Source: Antedon mediterranea (taxonomy: Eukaryota > Echinodermata > Crinoidea > Comatulida > Antedonidae). From it: a stretch of DNA of 64,000 nt. This document shows, in pieces, positions 39,201 to 51,400 of this stretch; positions within the stretch are counted from its first letter, which is position 1, and each line of letters opens with the position of its first letter. Both the position numbers and the translations under genes were made by a program. Below the pieces are notes generated by a model. The model searched no databases. It worked only from the letters and a program-made list of their open reading frames with translations, and was not told the DNA's origin. The DNA is taken from assembly GCF_964355755.1 (NCBI RefSeq), contig NC_092673.1:21333001-21397000 (forward strand), given 5' to 3'.

Positions 39201-40100
39201 ATGCTCAGTTCATTTTCCAGTATTTCTTGTTTTCGTCACAGCAGTCAAATATATATCGGTGCTAATTGATTCGTTTGAAAGGCATGAAGAACATGGGTCA
39301 CCTTGAGAGCAAACGCTTATTATCAGACCAGTCAAAATTGATGACCTGAAAAAAAAGAGTTAATTCATGATTTTATTATTGGCCTATAAAGGTATTAGAA
39401 AAATTATTGAGAGGGCATCTTGGAAGACACAATAGAGATGATTCCTTCATGTCGAAGCATATTAACACGTCACAACATCATTTATACAATAAAACATATT
39501 GTCAAAAACGATATAACTGTAAAATCATGGAACGATAAATTAGATGTCCACAGTAAAACATGTTTTTATAAAATAAATTCTGTAATTTAAGTGCGGTTTT
39601 ACATTATAGCCTAATTTGTTTTTGTCTGTGGATTTAATATTATAAAAGCCATATTTTATAAGTAAAGACAAACTCTTGACGGTGGGGCTACTTCCTGTCA
39701 TTCAGGTAAAATCGTCTGCAATTTCAGGAATAACCACCAACCGTCTGTGAAATCCCACGTTATTGTACTCGTCTCATCAAAAATCGTCTGGGATGCCGTG
39801 TACATATAGCGATCCAATAATGCATCTTAAAATATCACGTACCATGTATAATAAAAGGCCTTTATCTACCAGCCGACCTTTATAGGTAGCGGCAAGAAAT
39901 GTATAATGGTGCCGAATTACTATCCCAGTGTGGTCCCACTTACCGGTATAATTGCTATTCAATATCTAGGCCTCAGTTGTCTGTATAAATACCTGCAATA
40001 TGGTTTAGAATCATTAATATTGCTCGGACAGAAAGGAATTGGCGTAGACTAGCTAGAAGTACATTTTTACCACCAGTCTTCACATATTCTTTTTATGTTT
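33260..40100. other. Gene-poor stretch
   Basis: 33580-33672 is a dispersed repeat (AGTATACGTATGAAACGCCA to CTCCGTCTGGAACCCAGACT) that returns inverted at 56889-56990. At 35762-35880 a GC-rich piece with TCTACACACACGAGCGG and CCGCTCCGCGTTGTGTGTA looks like another small palindromic element. 36683-36700 is the palindrome AAGTCATCTAGATGACTT. On the minus strand 35580-35710 has an acceptor-like CTGTACAG and an open stretch (SYYLQFENMIKHAAVLKV), too weak to call. Confidence 0.35.
38536..39118. mobile_element. MITE family C, complete copy plus adjoining partial copy
   Basis: 38536-38884 runs from TTAAAGATGTATTGTCCCCC to GGGGGACAATATGTCTTTAA, complete and palindromic. Directly after it, 38885-39118 repeats the inner family sequence (CTTTGACCAAAAATTGGAT, GCCAATGGGTTTGGTTGGAT) without a left terminus, so two copies are joined head to tail or one is inserted in another. 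Confidence 0.8.
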
Positions 40101-40111
40101 TATTAGCTGAG

Positions 40112-43100
40112 ATGCATTTTATACGTAAATCATTGCTGTTATTCCTTGTTGCATCAGTACTCTCTTTAAGTGAATCATTAGACAGTTCGGTCTACTATCG
40201 GGTAACTTTTATCGCAAACTGGTCCCAGGGACGCTTCCCAAAACATTACCCCCTTTATAGGAAACACGCCCAGTGGTCACCGATGATCGGTAAGTAATGT
40301 TAATTTGTTAATACGTCTATTTTCAGTTGGCGCAGTTGTTGGGAGGATAAGCACCCTATTTAAGGGGTAGCAAAATGTCTATCTGTAATATCAAACTTTC
40401 AAAATTGTTTGCGTAAAAATTGCTATTTCTTCAATAATTAATTTAAGACTTATGTAATTGTTATTACTATTGTTATTATTATTAAAGCTCGGGTACAAGC
40501 ATGACGTTTAAATGTAATATTTGGTTAAATGCACATAAAACAAAATGTGTCACAGAAGCGATGACAAAATACACAATTTGCCCAAATTCTGCTATAAAAA
40601 CCAGACAGACTATTTTATAGTAAATAACAAATGTAATATCATATAGGCCTACGGTGACTATAGGTGCCAATAAGTGCCAATAATGTTGAAAAATCTGAAG
40701 TTGAATAAAAAAACCAGAAACGTCAAATTCATGTCATCTGATAATATATTTTACCACACAGTTTATTTCTAATTGTTTAAAAATGCCTCTAACATTTTGT
40801 GTTAACAAGGAATAGGGATTTTACTGTGTAATTTCAACTATCCCTCTACTGAGATAAGAAAGTGCTTATTTTCAACAAAATAGTGAAGCACAATAAAAAA
40901 TCCCAAAAATAATTATTAGAATGTTTGATTAATATAATTTCTTTGCCCGCACCTGGCCTATAAAGTGGGTTTGCTTTTTTATTTACCTTGAATTGAATAC
41001 TGTAGAAAAATGATCTGTTTGCGATATCGATATATTAGAGCAGTGTGCCAAAACATATTTTTTGTATTTATGTACAATGTAAATTATAGCAATTTATAAA
41101 CCGACGCCCATATTAATGGAAATGTATGTTGAAACGCGTTTTAGAGGGTTCATTCATTGAGTCTGAACGAGTTTCAGTGGGTTTATTCATTCATTGAGTA
41201 GCTGAACGCGTTTCAGTGGGTTTGAGACGCGTTTCAGTGTGTTCATTCATTGAGTAGCTGAACGCGTTTCAGTGGGTTTGAGACGCGTTTCAGTGGGTTC
41301 ATTCATTGAGTAGCACACAGCGTGTAACGCAAAGAGAGTAATTCAGTTAAGTTACTGTTGTCGTTTTCTCAATGGGACTGGTGTATTTTAATATAAATAA
41401 AATAATGTGACCTTAAAATTACCTGTGGTATTTTTACACACGAGTTATTTTTAGTCGCGCTTCTCTGTTACTCAATTAATAATAAACTAAATCTATTGTT
41501 TTATCAAAATGTATGGAATCCTGGGCGTATCATTTTGACGTGTTTCCTTATATGGGTTTTGAATCAATTTAAATGTCTGGAATCTCACTTAATATAAAAT
41601 ATTAAATATTGTATCCATTCAAAATCAAGCTACTATCTTTTTTGATACTGAACAACTTGATGCGCGCATTAAAGTTGATGCGCGTATTAAAGTTGATGCG
41701 CGTATTAAAGTTGACGCGAGCACTAAAGTTGATGAAAATACGCATACGTATTTTGTTACGCGTTGTAACACATTTCACTAATTTGTGAATTAACACATGC
41801 AATAAAAAGAATTAAAATATCTCGCCACTCGAAAAGATCTTAAAAACAGACCTACACCAATATCTCAAGGCATCTGCAAATGCATTCCCAAAAGATTAAC
41901 CGACCTTAATTAAAAAGAAACAAACTGATGGTAAAGGGAAGTTTGAATGCGAAAAATAATAAAACTGATAATAAAAACTGGGATTCTATCAATGAATTCA
42001 TTATAATCGTGACTTCTGGCTATGTTCGCCTTTGGTACCGTATTCATTATAAATAATGTGATGATAGGGTTGATGGCCTAAATCTTCGAACCTCATAAAA
42101 CATCCACTGTGATTTTAACCAATTATTATTGATTGAAAAATTGTTTCGTATCTGTAACAATGTTGCCTCATAGGTGGGCTTAATCTATCAGAGCGGCGTC
42201 TCATTATTATGTTCTGAGGTACAAAAAATAACCGGCTTATAATTTGTTGTCAAATTGACGGAGATAGGCCTAAGCCCGTAGGTCGTACTTAGGCATTTCA
42301 CTGTGGGAATCCTAGTAAGGTGATACTTTTACATAGATGCAATAAAACAACTATTCCCTGTTGGTGACCTATGATATGATGATACAGCGATTGAACCATT
42401 CCTCAAATAGATAATATAAATTATGTAATTGAAGATGGCATGTTTGCTACCGGCTATACGTGAAGTGAAGAATATTAAAATCGTGTTAGAAATGATATTT
42501 TGTGATTTAAATTTCGGAATCAGATTATACTTGAGCAAAGAAATAGGCCTAAATGAAGTAATTGTGAAATAAAATGACAATGAAATCATACCGAAATTTT
42601 ATTCGAAAATGTATCATTAATTATCAATTTATATCAATAGTAATCAATCGATATCTTGGCAGGTGCAACACACACGGATAACTTCCATATGTGGCATTTA
42701 GGTCAATACGCTACAAAAGGTTTGCAGAGTTTTGCAGAGGACGGGTTAACTTCACATCTTACCGACGAACTTTCTCAAAACTCGGCAATCTCGTCAATAT
42801 TTGGAGCTAACGCGTTGTCCGAGGGAACAGGTACAGCGTCATCAGTGTTGGCTATGCATTCTACATCCACAAAGGTGAGAAGGGATCGTTTGATACACAC
42901 AATAAAACGCGTCATGAACGCATTAAAAATGGCATAAATTGGCTTCAATGCGTTACATATTAATTGAAAATGTGTGTGGAAGTACTTGGCAAAACAGTCA
43001 CATTGCCTCAGGATCAATTGTCCTACGGGCCGATGTTTGAAACTAAAAATGTTTTAAAAAAATACGATTTCTTTCAGATATCAATTGTAATCAAGATAAT

Positions 43101-43922
43101 CCCTAGTCCAGATTGGTTTGTAGGCGTAGATGGCATCAGCCTCCACGACGGTCTAAAATGGGTAAAAGCCGCGTCTTTCGAACTATATCCAATAGACGCA
43201 GGCACCGACAAGGGCCTGACTTTCACATCTCCAAATTTTGCCGAATCTCCTGCTAAGTCTATCTCCCGGATTTACTGGAATCGACCTTCACATCCGGCGG
43301 CGTCATTCCAGTACCCTGGCGGAGGACTACCATCGCTAGGTCGGCTTACGTTTACCCAAATTTCAACTAACGAATTTCAAAGACTAACAACGGGTCAGAA
43401 ATATATACTCAATTCAATTGTCAAGACGGACAAGTGGAATGATTTATCGAAGGAAAACTCAAAAATAGATTTAACCAAACTTGCTGGTATTCTAGGGGAG
43501 AAAAAGCTGACAGTACTCGCTGACCAACCGCAGGGTAAGTGCAGTTCCTGTATACATTTATATCTCCGAAACTAAATCGGCAAGTGGCCTTAATCTGTCT
43601 TTTTTGTGTGTTTTTAACAATTTACACAATATTTTCAGATCTTCCAACGGATTGTAGAGTATCGTCGTGGGGCGACTGGAAATGTGACAGACAACGATGT
43701 GGTGTCGGAATTCTTAAGCGGTATAGATATATACGCGTAGCTCCAAAATATGGCGGGAAAATTTGCCCAGTATTAGTTGAGATGAAACCATATAGTCTGC
43801 ATGGACTCAACAGCAAACGCCGTAATTGCATAAAAAGGAAACTTGAAAAAGAAACTCGAAAATTTACTAAGCAGCAACGAAAACGAGTAGGTTACAAATT
43901 CAAGTCGGTGAAGAATATTTGA
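40112..43922 (+). CDS. spon2-like: Spondin-2 / mindin-like secreted matrix protein, four exons
   Basis: Exons: 40112-40289, 42663-42874, 43078-43534 and 43639-43922; total 1131 nt, 376 residues, all junctions in frame with GT-AG borders. Residues 1-22 are a signal peptide (MHFIRKSLLLFLVASVLS). A spondin domain follows: YRVTFIANWSQGRFPKHYP, then HMWHLGQYATKG, then IIPSPDWFVGVD (about 137-148), DAGTDKGLTFTSPNF and PSHPAASFQYP, all diagnostic of the family. One thrombospondin type-1 repeat is in the last exon (CRVSSWGDWKCDRQRCGVG; the tryptophans could be C-mannosylated). The C-terminus is strongly basic (KRKLEKETRKFTKQQRKR), suggesting heparin or matrix binding. Vertebrate spondin-2 has the same signal, spondin, single-TSP1 order and similar length. 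It is an extracellular protein that in vertebrates binds integrins and microbial surfaces; that role here is inferred. Intron 1 is 2.4 kb. The gene is convergent with the receptor ending at 44856. Confidence 0.92.
41140..41320. repeat. GC-rich tandem repeat in spondin intron 1
   Basis: ACGCGTTTCAGTGGGTT with TTCATTCATTGAGTAGCTGA recurs four to five times with unit lengths near 20-66 bp (nested periods). Confidence 0.8.
41659..41735. repeat. 20-bp tandem repeat, four copies
   Basis: TTGATGCGCGTATTAAAG repeats with small changes (GCGCGCATT, GACGCGAGCACT). It lies in spondin intron 1. Confidence 0.85.
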
Positions 43923-44855
43923 GTGGTTTTGTTAGGTGGGTTAGTGGAGGTATAGGACATGATAGAATGCAGGTTTAGCTTTTGATTTATTATTGTACAT
44001 TCAGAGTAACTATAAGTAAAGCAGCTAACTGTGAAGAAGGATTCATTTGAATGTGTACCATATTATGAAACGATTTGTAAGACTCGATCATATTTTGATC
44101 TTTTTAAATCATCACAAACGCTGAACGTCTTGCAACATGGCGCATTTAACAAGACTTCTCCAAACAGAGAAAGTTCAAAAGTGTGCATAGACTTGTCTAT
44201 TTTTCTGTTCGTATCATTTTCTATAATTTTTATCCATGTGGTTTTGGGTCGTCTCTTGACTTTTCTTATTGATTTGGATAGAGTACTTTGCGCTGGGATA
44301 TCATAGTATAGACGAAGAAGGTACCCACACCATGTGAATCGTCACCTCTTTATCACTTTTTGGGTATAAAAGTGTTAATTTAATCATCAGAGGACCAGTC
44401 TGTTGATGGTAATGTTTTTATTAAGGTACGTTTGCTCAGAAGTACGAGGAATTCCATCATTAGGCATGTGTTTATAATCATATCCCTGTAATCAAACACA
44501 AACAAGTTAAAACATGATGGAATTATCAATTATTAATTTATTTTAAATACTATCAAGTATAACATACTTAAGCAACGAATACGACATGTAATCGAATTAC
44601 ATTTTTAGTCGTTGTTGAGCCACTTCTATGTAATTATAAGTGGTCCTTATTACTAGCAGATTGTAACAAATTGGACGAATAAATATATCTTATCTAAAAA
44701 ATATAGGCCTAGGTAAAAATTTAATGTCAACAACCAATCATAGGCTACTGTTTATAATTGCACATTATGTTAAAACGATACATACAAAAGCGTAAAACGT
44801 TATACTACACAATAAAACGGAAAAGGTGCAAAAACATATCTAAAAAGTACAATAA

Positions 44856-45473
44856 TTAGTTTATTTTAGAGCGTCTTAATTTGTCTACAAGATTGTTAAG
44901 TTGTTCAAAATCTTGTTCAGGTGAGACGCCCTCTGTAGTATTGGTAGTTGATGTTGAGGCAACAATAAGAAAAGCCCGCTTGTTTGCCTATTAAATAAAA
45001 GAAAACAAATAATAACAAAAAATAAATAATCTCTTCATATTAATGATGAATACAATGTTTTATATTATATAAAAGAGCAGCAAGTTTAAGTACTAGTATC
45101 TATGATTTCTATAGTCTAAGGAGACACATTTCTAAAGCCTATAGGCCTAGTAGTTTTATTAGAGTAAATGGCAATAAACGTTGATACGCTACCTTGTCTG
45201 TTTGAATGATCACGTGTTCTTCTGAGATTGTACCATGAGTGAACTTGCTACGATGAAGGAACTGCAAAGCCTTCGTTAAATCAGTTTCAATCTGAGTAAT
45301 TTCTTCATTTGTAAAAAGTGGTCCTGTAGTAAGGTTTTCGGTAACCTTCTTTGTGTGAGTAGCTAATATTGAAGATAAGAGGTACGGGCGAGAGGTTGCT
45401 AAGCTGAGCAAAGGTAGAACACGGTTTCTTTCAAGATCTTGCTTAACTTTGTCAAGTAATGTTACTTCGGTTT
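44856..45473 (-). CDS. Kinase-like cytoplasmic tail of the receptor (two last exons)
   Basis: Exon 45473-45193 joins the 7TM exon as CAA A|AA ACC and exon 44987-44856 joins it in phase 0 (ACA GAC AAG|GCA AAC), ending LRRSKIN and TAA. About 137 residues follow the 7TM part. The pattern resembles the middle of a protein kinase: a helix with [16 protein letters not shown] (like helix C), then LLPLL-type strands as [19 protein letters not shown], then [18 protein letters not shown] (like helix E) and [11 protein letters not shown] at the catalytic loop. HRD is HGT, the loop Asn is His, and the DFG site reads VAS. A glycine loop and VAIK lysine are not seen and the C-lobe is very short. If kinase-derived it is a dead, trimmed pseudokinase. 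The exons are well supported; the kinase relationship is an inference. Confidence 0.65.
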
Positions 45474-48400
45474 CTAAAATAAGTCAAAAATTAATATGTA
45501 AAAACGTTACAATCTGGTCTAAGGTTTAAGCACAACTATACTAACTAAAAAGTATAGTAAATTCACTCAAAATATGGATAATTTTAGAAACAAAAAAAAT
45601 CAATAAACATACTGCAGTGTCCTACTATCCCAATTCTACAATATCAACTTGTTACCTAAAGCGTGGTTCCCGCTAGTGACGCAACGCAAGGACGTAAGTG
45701 CAACGCAACCAAATTGACCAATGGCAATTGTGACAGTTGGGATAATCCATCGCTTGTGATTGATCAAGTTACTTACGTTGCGTCCTCGTGCTTCCCACTA
45801 GCGACACAATGGAGTGTTGCGTAATCACAAAAAGTGAGAACCACGCATACGATTACTTAAGATTTTACTCACTTTGTGTTTCACTCATCATAATAGACGC
45901 ACATGTTCCTTTTTTCGCTAATTTCTTCCGCTTCCTTGCATCCTTGATATAGGGAATTGTGTAAAGATACGGGTTCAGGGATGAGTTTATTGGCATGATC
46001 AATGTCGCCGACCATACATAAATTTCTACAGGAATCTGCCAAGCTCCAGCCTGAGAAACAATTCCCATCAAAATAATTGGGAACCAGCAGCAGAAATCAG
46101 TAAAAACGATTATTGCCATTTTCGTTGCCATTTTAAACTCTTTAGTTTTCGACTGACTTTTATTTACAGAGGCTCCAGCTTGTTTAACAACAACATAGAT
46201 GTATGTATAACTGACAGCGATAATAACAAACCCTAAGAGATTGAATCCTAGAAAAATAGCGACTGAATATTCCCAACCATCGAGACGATCTCCTGTAAGT
46301 GGCAATGCAAGACATACGCTAGGTCGCCCATAATAGCTTTCTCCAAAATACGGTATGTTAAACATTGGTAGAAAACTGATAACGATCATAGTCAACCAAG
46401 CTATTGCGAGCATAATAAGACACTTTTTACGATTTAGTCGAGCGGTGCTAAATGGAAATCCGACAGATACCGCACGATCCACACTCATAACAACTAATAT
46501 AAACACTGAAAATTCACTAGATAAAGTCGATATAGCTCCGGCAAAATTGCACAAAAAACTCGATTTCCAATCTTCTGCAACTCGAGCGTAACGCCCTCTA
46601 TAATATAAATCTGCCCCAGCGATAATTATCATGTAAAGACCCATTAAGAAATCCGAAGTGGCAAGATTTGTGATAAGTATTGACTGAACATTGCGATAGT
46701 CCTTCGAATACAAGCGCCATACAATGACGATGACATTGCCTAATAGCGCGCTCACTCCAAGAATCCACATCAGTACTCGTAAGAATTCATTTTTCATAAG
46801 ATCCTCACAAGAGGAGAATTGATCCGCAGGGGGGTGACAATGTTCAATGTCACCAACAATGTCATTTATCATACAACAGAAAAGGAAATCATCTGTTGAC
46901 CTAAAAGAAACAATACATTTGTGAAATGCGTTATCTAAAAAAAAAAATTTCTGTAGCTCTTGTTTGAGCTCTGTTGGTGCAGTACCCTCTGCCTACTTGG
47001 GATCGAATCTAACCCCTAGCCATCAGCGCAAGCTCAGTGGTCTAGACGTATTAACGCCAGCTTATGATCTTGAGGTCGTGCTTGGAGTTCCACACCCGAG
47101 AATTATTCTCAATGTACTTGAATTTTCAGTTTTAAAAAGGTTATAATTAAAATGGATCAAAACTTACAATGATTTTAGTTCATATAAACCATCAAATACA
47201 TCTTCTTGGAATTCAGTTAACATGTTTTCTTGTAAATATCTGTAAAACCGTAAATAATTCAAAACCATATTTATATTTTTGTAAACGGTAGGCCTAAGTG
47301 TTAGATAAAAATCTTTTACAAATGTACTCAAATATAAAGTTGAATGAAATGAAAGCTATTATGCGTCATAGAATGATCTCATAATTTAAACTACTCCACA
47401 ACTCACTACGCCTCAAATTAGTCTTAATTGGTAAGTAAAGTTGTTTATACGATTTTAATTCACATTACTTACAGGTTTTGCAGTACACTTAAAACTGAAA
47501 ACACTCCAGAATCTACTGATATTAAACCGTTATAGTCTATGTACCTAAAATTATAGAAATAAGTCATTTAAAACAAAGTAAATAAACCGGTTATTGCTCA
47601 TGTTGTGATGAGATATGATGCATGTGCGGAAAGTAACTATTTAGTAAAAAAAAACATGTTTATTAGAATCATTGAAGCACAGTAAAAACGTTGGTCAATC
47701 AGAACCATCGTTTTTTTAAAACATTGATCTCAATTGAACTCAAAACTGTGTTACTAATGTTCGAGATAAAATTCACTTACAGAAATTGAAGATTGCTCAA
47801 ACCATTAAATGCCCCTTTTTCCAAATGTTTTATCTCGTTATTTGACAGTACCCTATAAATAATAAAATTGTTTCACATGTAAATATGCATTTTATTAAAA
47901 GTTAAGTTATTTAGAAAGTGGTTATTATTACTCACAATATCTGCAAATTTACTTGCTGACCAAATGTGTTTGGTAAAATCTCTTCTATTCCATTACTTGA
48001 AAAATCACTAAAACAAACAAAAAAGTTTAAATGCGTAATAAACAACTTCTTTAAATTTGTGTAAAGACGAATTGTCCAAAAAAGATTGAATAAAAATAAG
48101 AACGCTACGAAACCAAATACCAAATATGTATATATATTATACATTATTTGTAAATTAAATTCCACTTTTTTGTAGAGGTAATACCTAAAAATAGTGTGTG
48201 CATCAATACACAAAACGCTAACATCATTCGCACATTCATTGATCAACATATCTTTGATTTACTCATATGAATATATTATCAAAATGAAATGGTGTACATT
48301 ATGAACTTACGCTTTTATAAGTAAAGAAAATTGATCAATGTCAAGAAGTAAAGAATCTTTAAGAGTGACACCTCTAGTTGACCTTCTGTTCACAGAGTTT

Positions 48401-51400
48401 CTACTAAGATTTGTTAGGTTTCTGTAGAAAAAAAAAACATTTTAATTAACCTTTGACCCGTGTTGTAAATGTGTAACGTTTTACTGACCATGAAAGCTAT
48501 GTCTATTCTGTCATGTATTGCTTGCCAAATTGACAACAGCCAATAGTTTCCATTTCCCGCCTAAGTTCTGTTTTGCTGGGACTTCAGTGCCCCATCAACT
48601 TTGAGATTACCCGTTTCAACGTGAATAAGAACTCATAAGAACTTATAAGACCTCCTTTTATAGAAGTTAATTCAAATAACACAGAAAACGTTAAATAAAA
48701 ACTAAACTTACAAATATCTTGCTGATGAGAGAATGATTGATGCTAAGGTTTCATTCCATGCAATCCCATGACATGCGACCTCAAGCCCTCTGCAAGAACA
48801 TTCAGGTGCGGGGCAACCATCGTCTAAAAAAAGAGTAAATATTTGTCACCATTACCATCAACAATTACATTTATTTTCATTCCCTTTTTACTCCTTATAA
48901 ACCGATTTTGAAAACATGAAAGTACATGCTCATGACTCAACATCAAACACAAAAATTGCTAATTACTTACCACAAAATAATTCGTCATCTCCTTCTGGAC
49001 AATTCTTAACTCCATTACACCTGTCGTTATGTGCTATGCAAATTATACTGTTTCTACATTTATACGAATTTGGACAGACGTATGAATCTGTGAAAAAAAA
49101 ATCGAGAAGAGAATGTATTTTTTTACAGGTCTATTCAATGCAGTGAGCCTGCAGATACATATTGCCTTATTTGTATTGAACATTTTTAATGAGGGTAATC
49201 CAAAACCACTTACCCTGACAATCAGGGGACTCTCACAAACACACCAAACATAAAACACAAACATAAAACAAAAACATCACAAAACATATTCTCGTCAGGA
49301 TTAAGTATTTCGACATTACTAGTTATCAGAAATGATGACTAAACCAACGATGACGAAACATGGACAAAATAGAGAAAAATGTAAGAAAACAATTACCACA
49401 CTCTCTTTCGTCTTCTCCATTTGGACAATCCCATACTGCATTGCAACGTAATCTCTCTGCAATACAGTACGACGATGGACATTTAAAGGTGTCTTCCAGG
49501 CAATTATAATCATCTGAAATAAAATATTGATAAAATATACTAAAAAGGAATATTATAATTAGAATTGTCCAATCTATGTTCATTTAGCTTTAGTAAACTT
49601 GGTCAGGCCTAGATGATCGTAGTAGGCCGGGGCCTTTGGCATTGAGACGTTTAAAACTTACCACATTGTTCAAGGTGCGACATATCCCGGCATCCTTTCT
49701 GAATATGGTATTCATCTAAGTCATAAAGGCATCTGAACCGTTTTGGTGAACATTCCTTGTTCTTGCACACCATTGTATCGGCTGGACATGTTGCGTTTAT
49801 CCAATAATCTATGGAAAGAAAGATGTTGGTTTGTAGACATTTTGAAAGAATCTATATTATACATTTCAATTAAAAAAAATATTCTAATTGTATGTTACTA
49901 TAAATAATATAAATTGCTACGATAATATAAAATATAAAGATAAGTAGAGAAGGAAATAATTGAATGTTGAGTACATACCGCAATTTATTTCGTCCTCTAC
50001 TGTGTCACCAGGACAGTCGTTGGTGGCGTCACATACGGCTCGTAATGGTAAACAGGATCCATCATAGCACTGAAATCCAGAGGAACAGAAATCTAAAAGA
50101 GATGTGTGCATCGATTGTGTCGTAAGCACGAACAAAAACACGTCATTACATTACATAACGTATATTGTTTTAAATACACATTCTACCCCATATGCAATCC
50201 GGTTCGTCACCTATGTGTGTGACTGCGATCAACTCAATTCAGATTTATTTAGCTCAGTGGCGGTTCCTCCTTAGCTTGATTTCGCGAGGAACTTTATTGA
50301 ACAATGCATGATGGAAAGGGTTTGGGAGGAAACGTCACGACGCGTACGTACAAACAACAAATCACGTACGTACGCGTCGTGCCCCCAAAAAAAACGTATA
50401 TACAAACAAACATTTACAAATAAATAAAAATGATCAACTAATACAATTCAATGTTAATTTCGTTTTTAATTGTCATTTGATGTAGGGCCATTCTCACCAC
50501 AATCCTTTTCATCGGATCCGTCTGTACACTGTATTAATAAATCACAGTGTTGATTAGAATCTATACATTGACCATTATCACATGTAAACTCCTCTGATGT
50601 GCAGTTTGGATAATCTTGAAAAAACAAAACGTTAAAATGTTGTAAGTCAATTATCAATGGGAGTCTCATTAAGTCAAAATATTAAGACAATTTAAAATAT
50701 TACATTAGCAACACATTGTTAGATCAATATTTACTCTATTTACTAATAAATGTTTTCAAAACATTTCTGTTAATTACTACTATTTTCTGAAGTTAAATAT
50801 AATTCTTATAATAATAGTTCTTATATAAGACGTCCAATTAGGAACCAGGCTTCTAAGATCATACACAAATTTAAATCTTTTGACAGTAGAGAGATGACTC
50901 AATCACTTTTTTTCATTTCTTTTAGTAAACTATTATTTAATTTGTTGTAATGCAGTATACGTACAACATTCGATTTCATCAGACATATCAATGCATTGTG
51001 GGATGAAGTCGCAAACAAATGATACAGGTATGCATTGTTTGTCTTTACACTGGAAGTCCCCATATTCACATTCGCCTGGAAAAGAAGTCACAATACAATA
51101 GTGATAGTGTGGTTCCTACTAGGACGCAATGCGACAACGTACGCGCAATTTGACCAATCACAAGTAAAATTCGGATAGTCCTTTGCTTCCAATCGGCGTT
51201 GTGTTGCGTCCTATAGGAATCAATTGGCTTCAAGAGTAAAAAAAAAGAAAAGAATAGGTTCTATCAGCAATCATAGAGATATAACTATAATATCTCTATG
51301 CAGAAATTGAAACTGCAATGTTCTATCAGTAATTGAAACTGCAATTTTATATTTTCCTGCAACATTGTATTTGTAAATACCAGGTTTCTCTCAATTAGCA

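Noticed and set aside
42775-43017. 80-codon minus-strand open frame
   Set aside because: It is antisense to spondin exon 2 and part of the next intron.
44031-44306. 91-codon plus-strand open frame after the spondin gene
   Set aside because: It starts at a non-ATG codon, has no recognisable domain and lies where the 3' UTRs of two convergent genes are expected.
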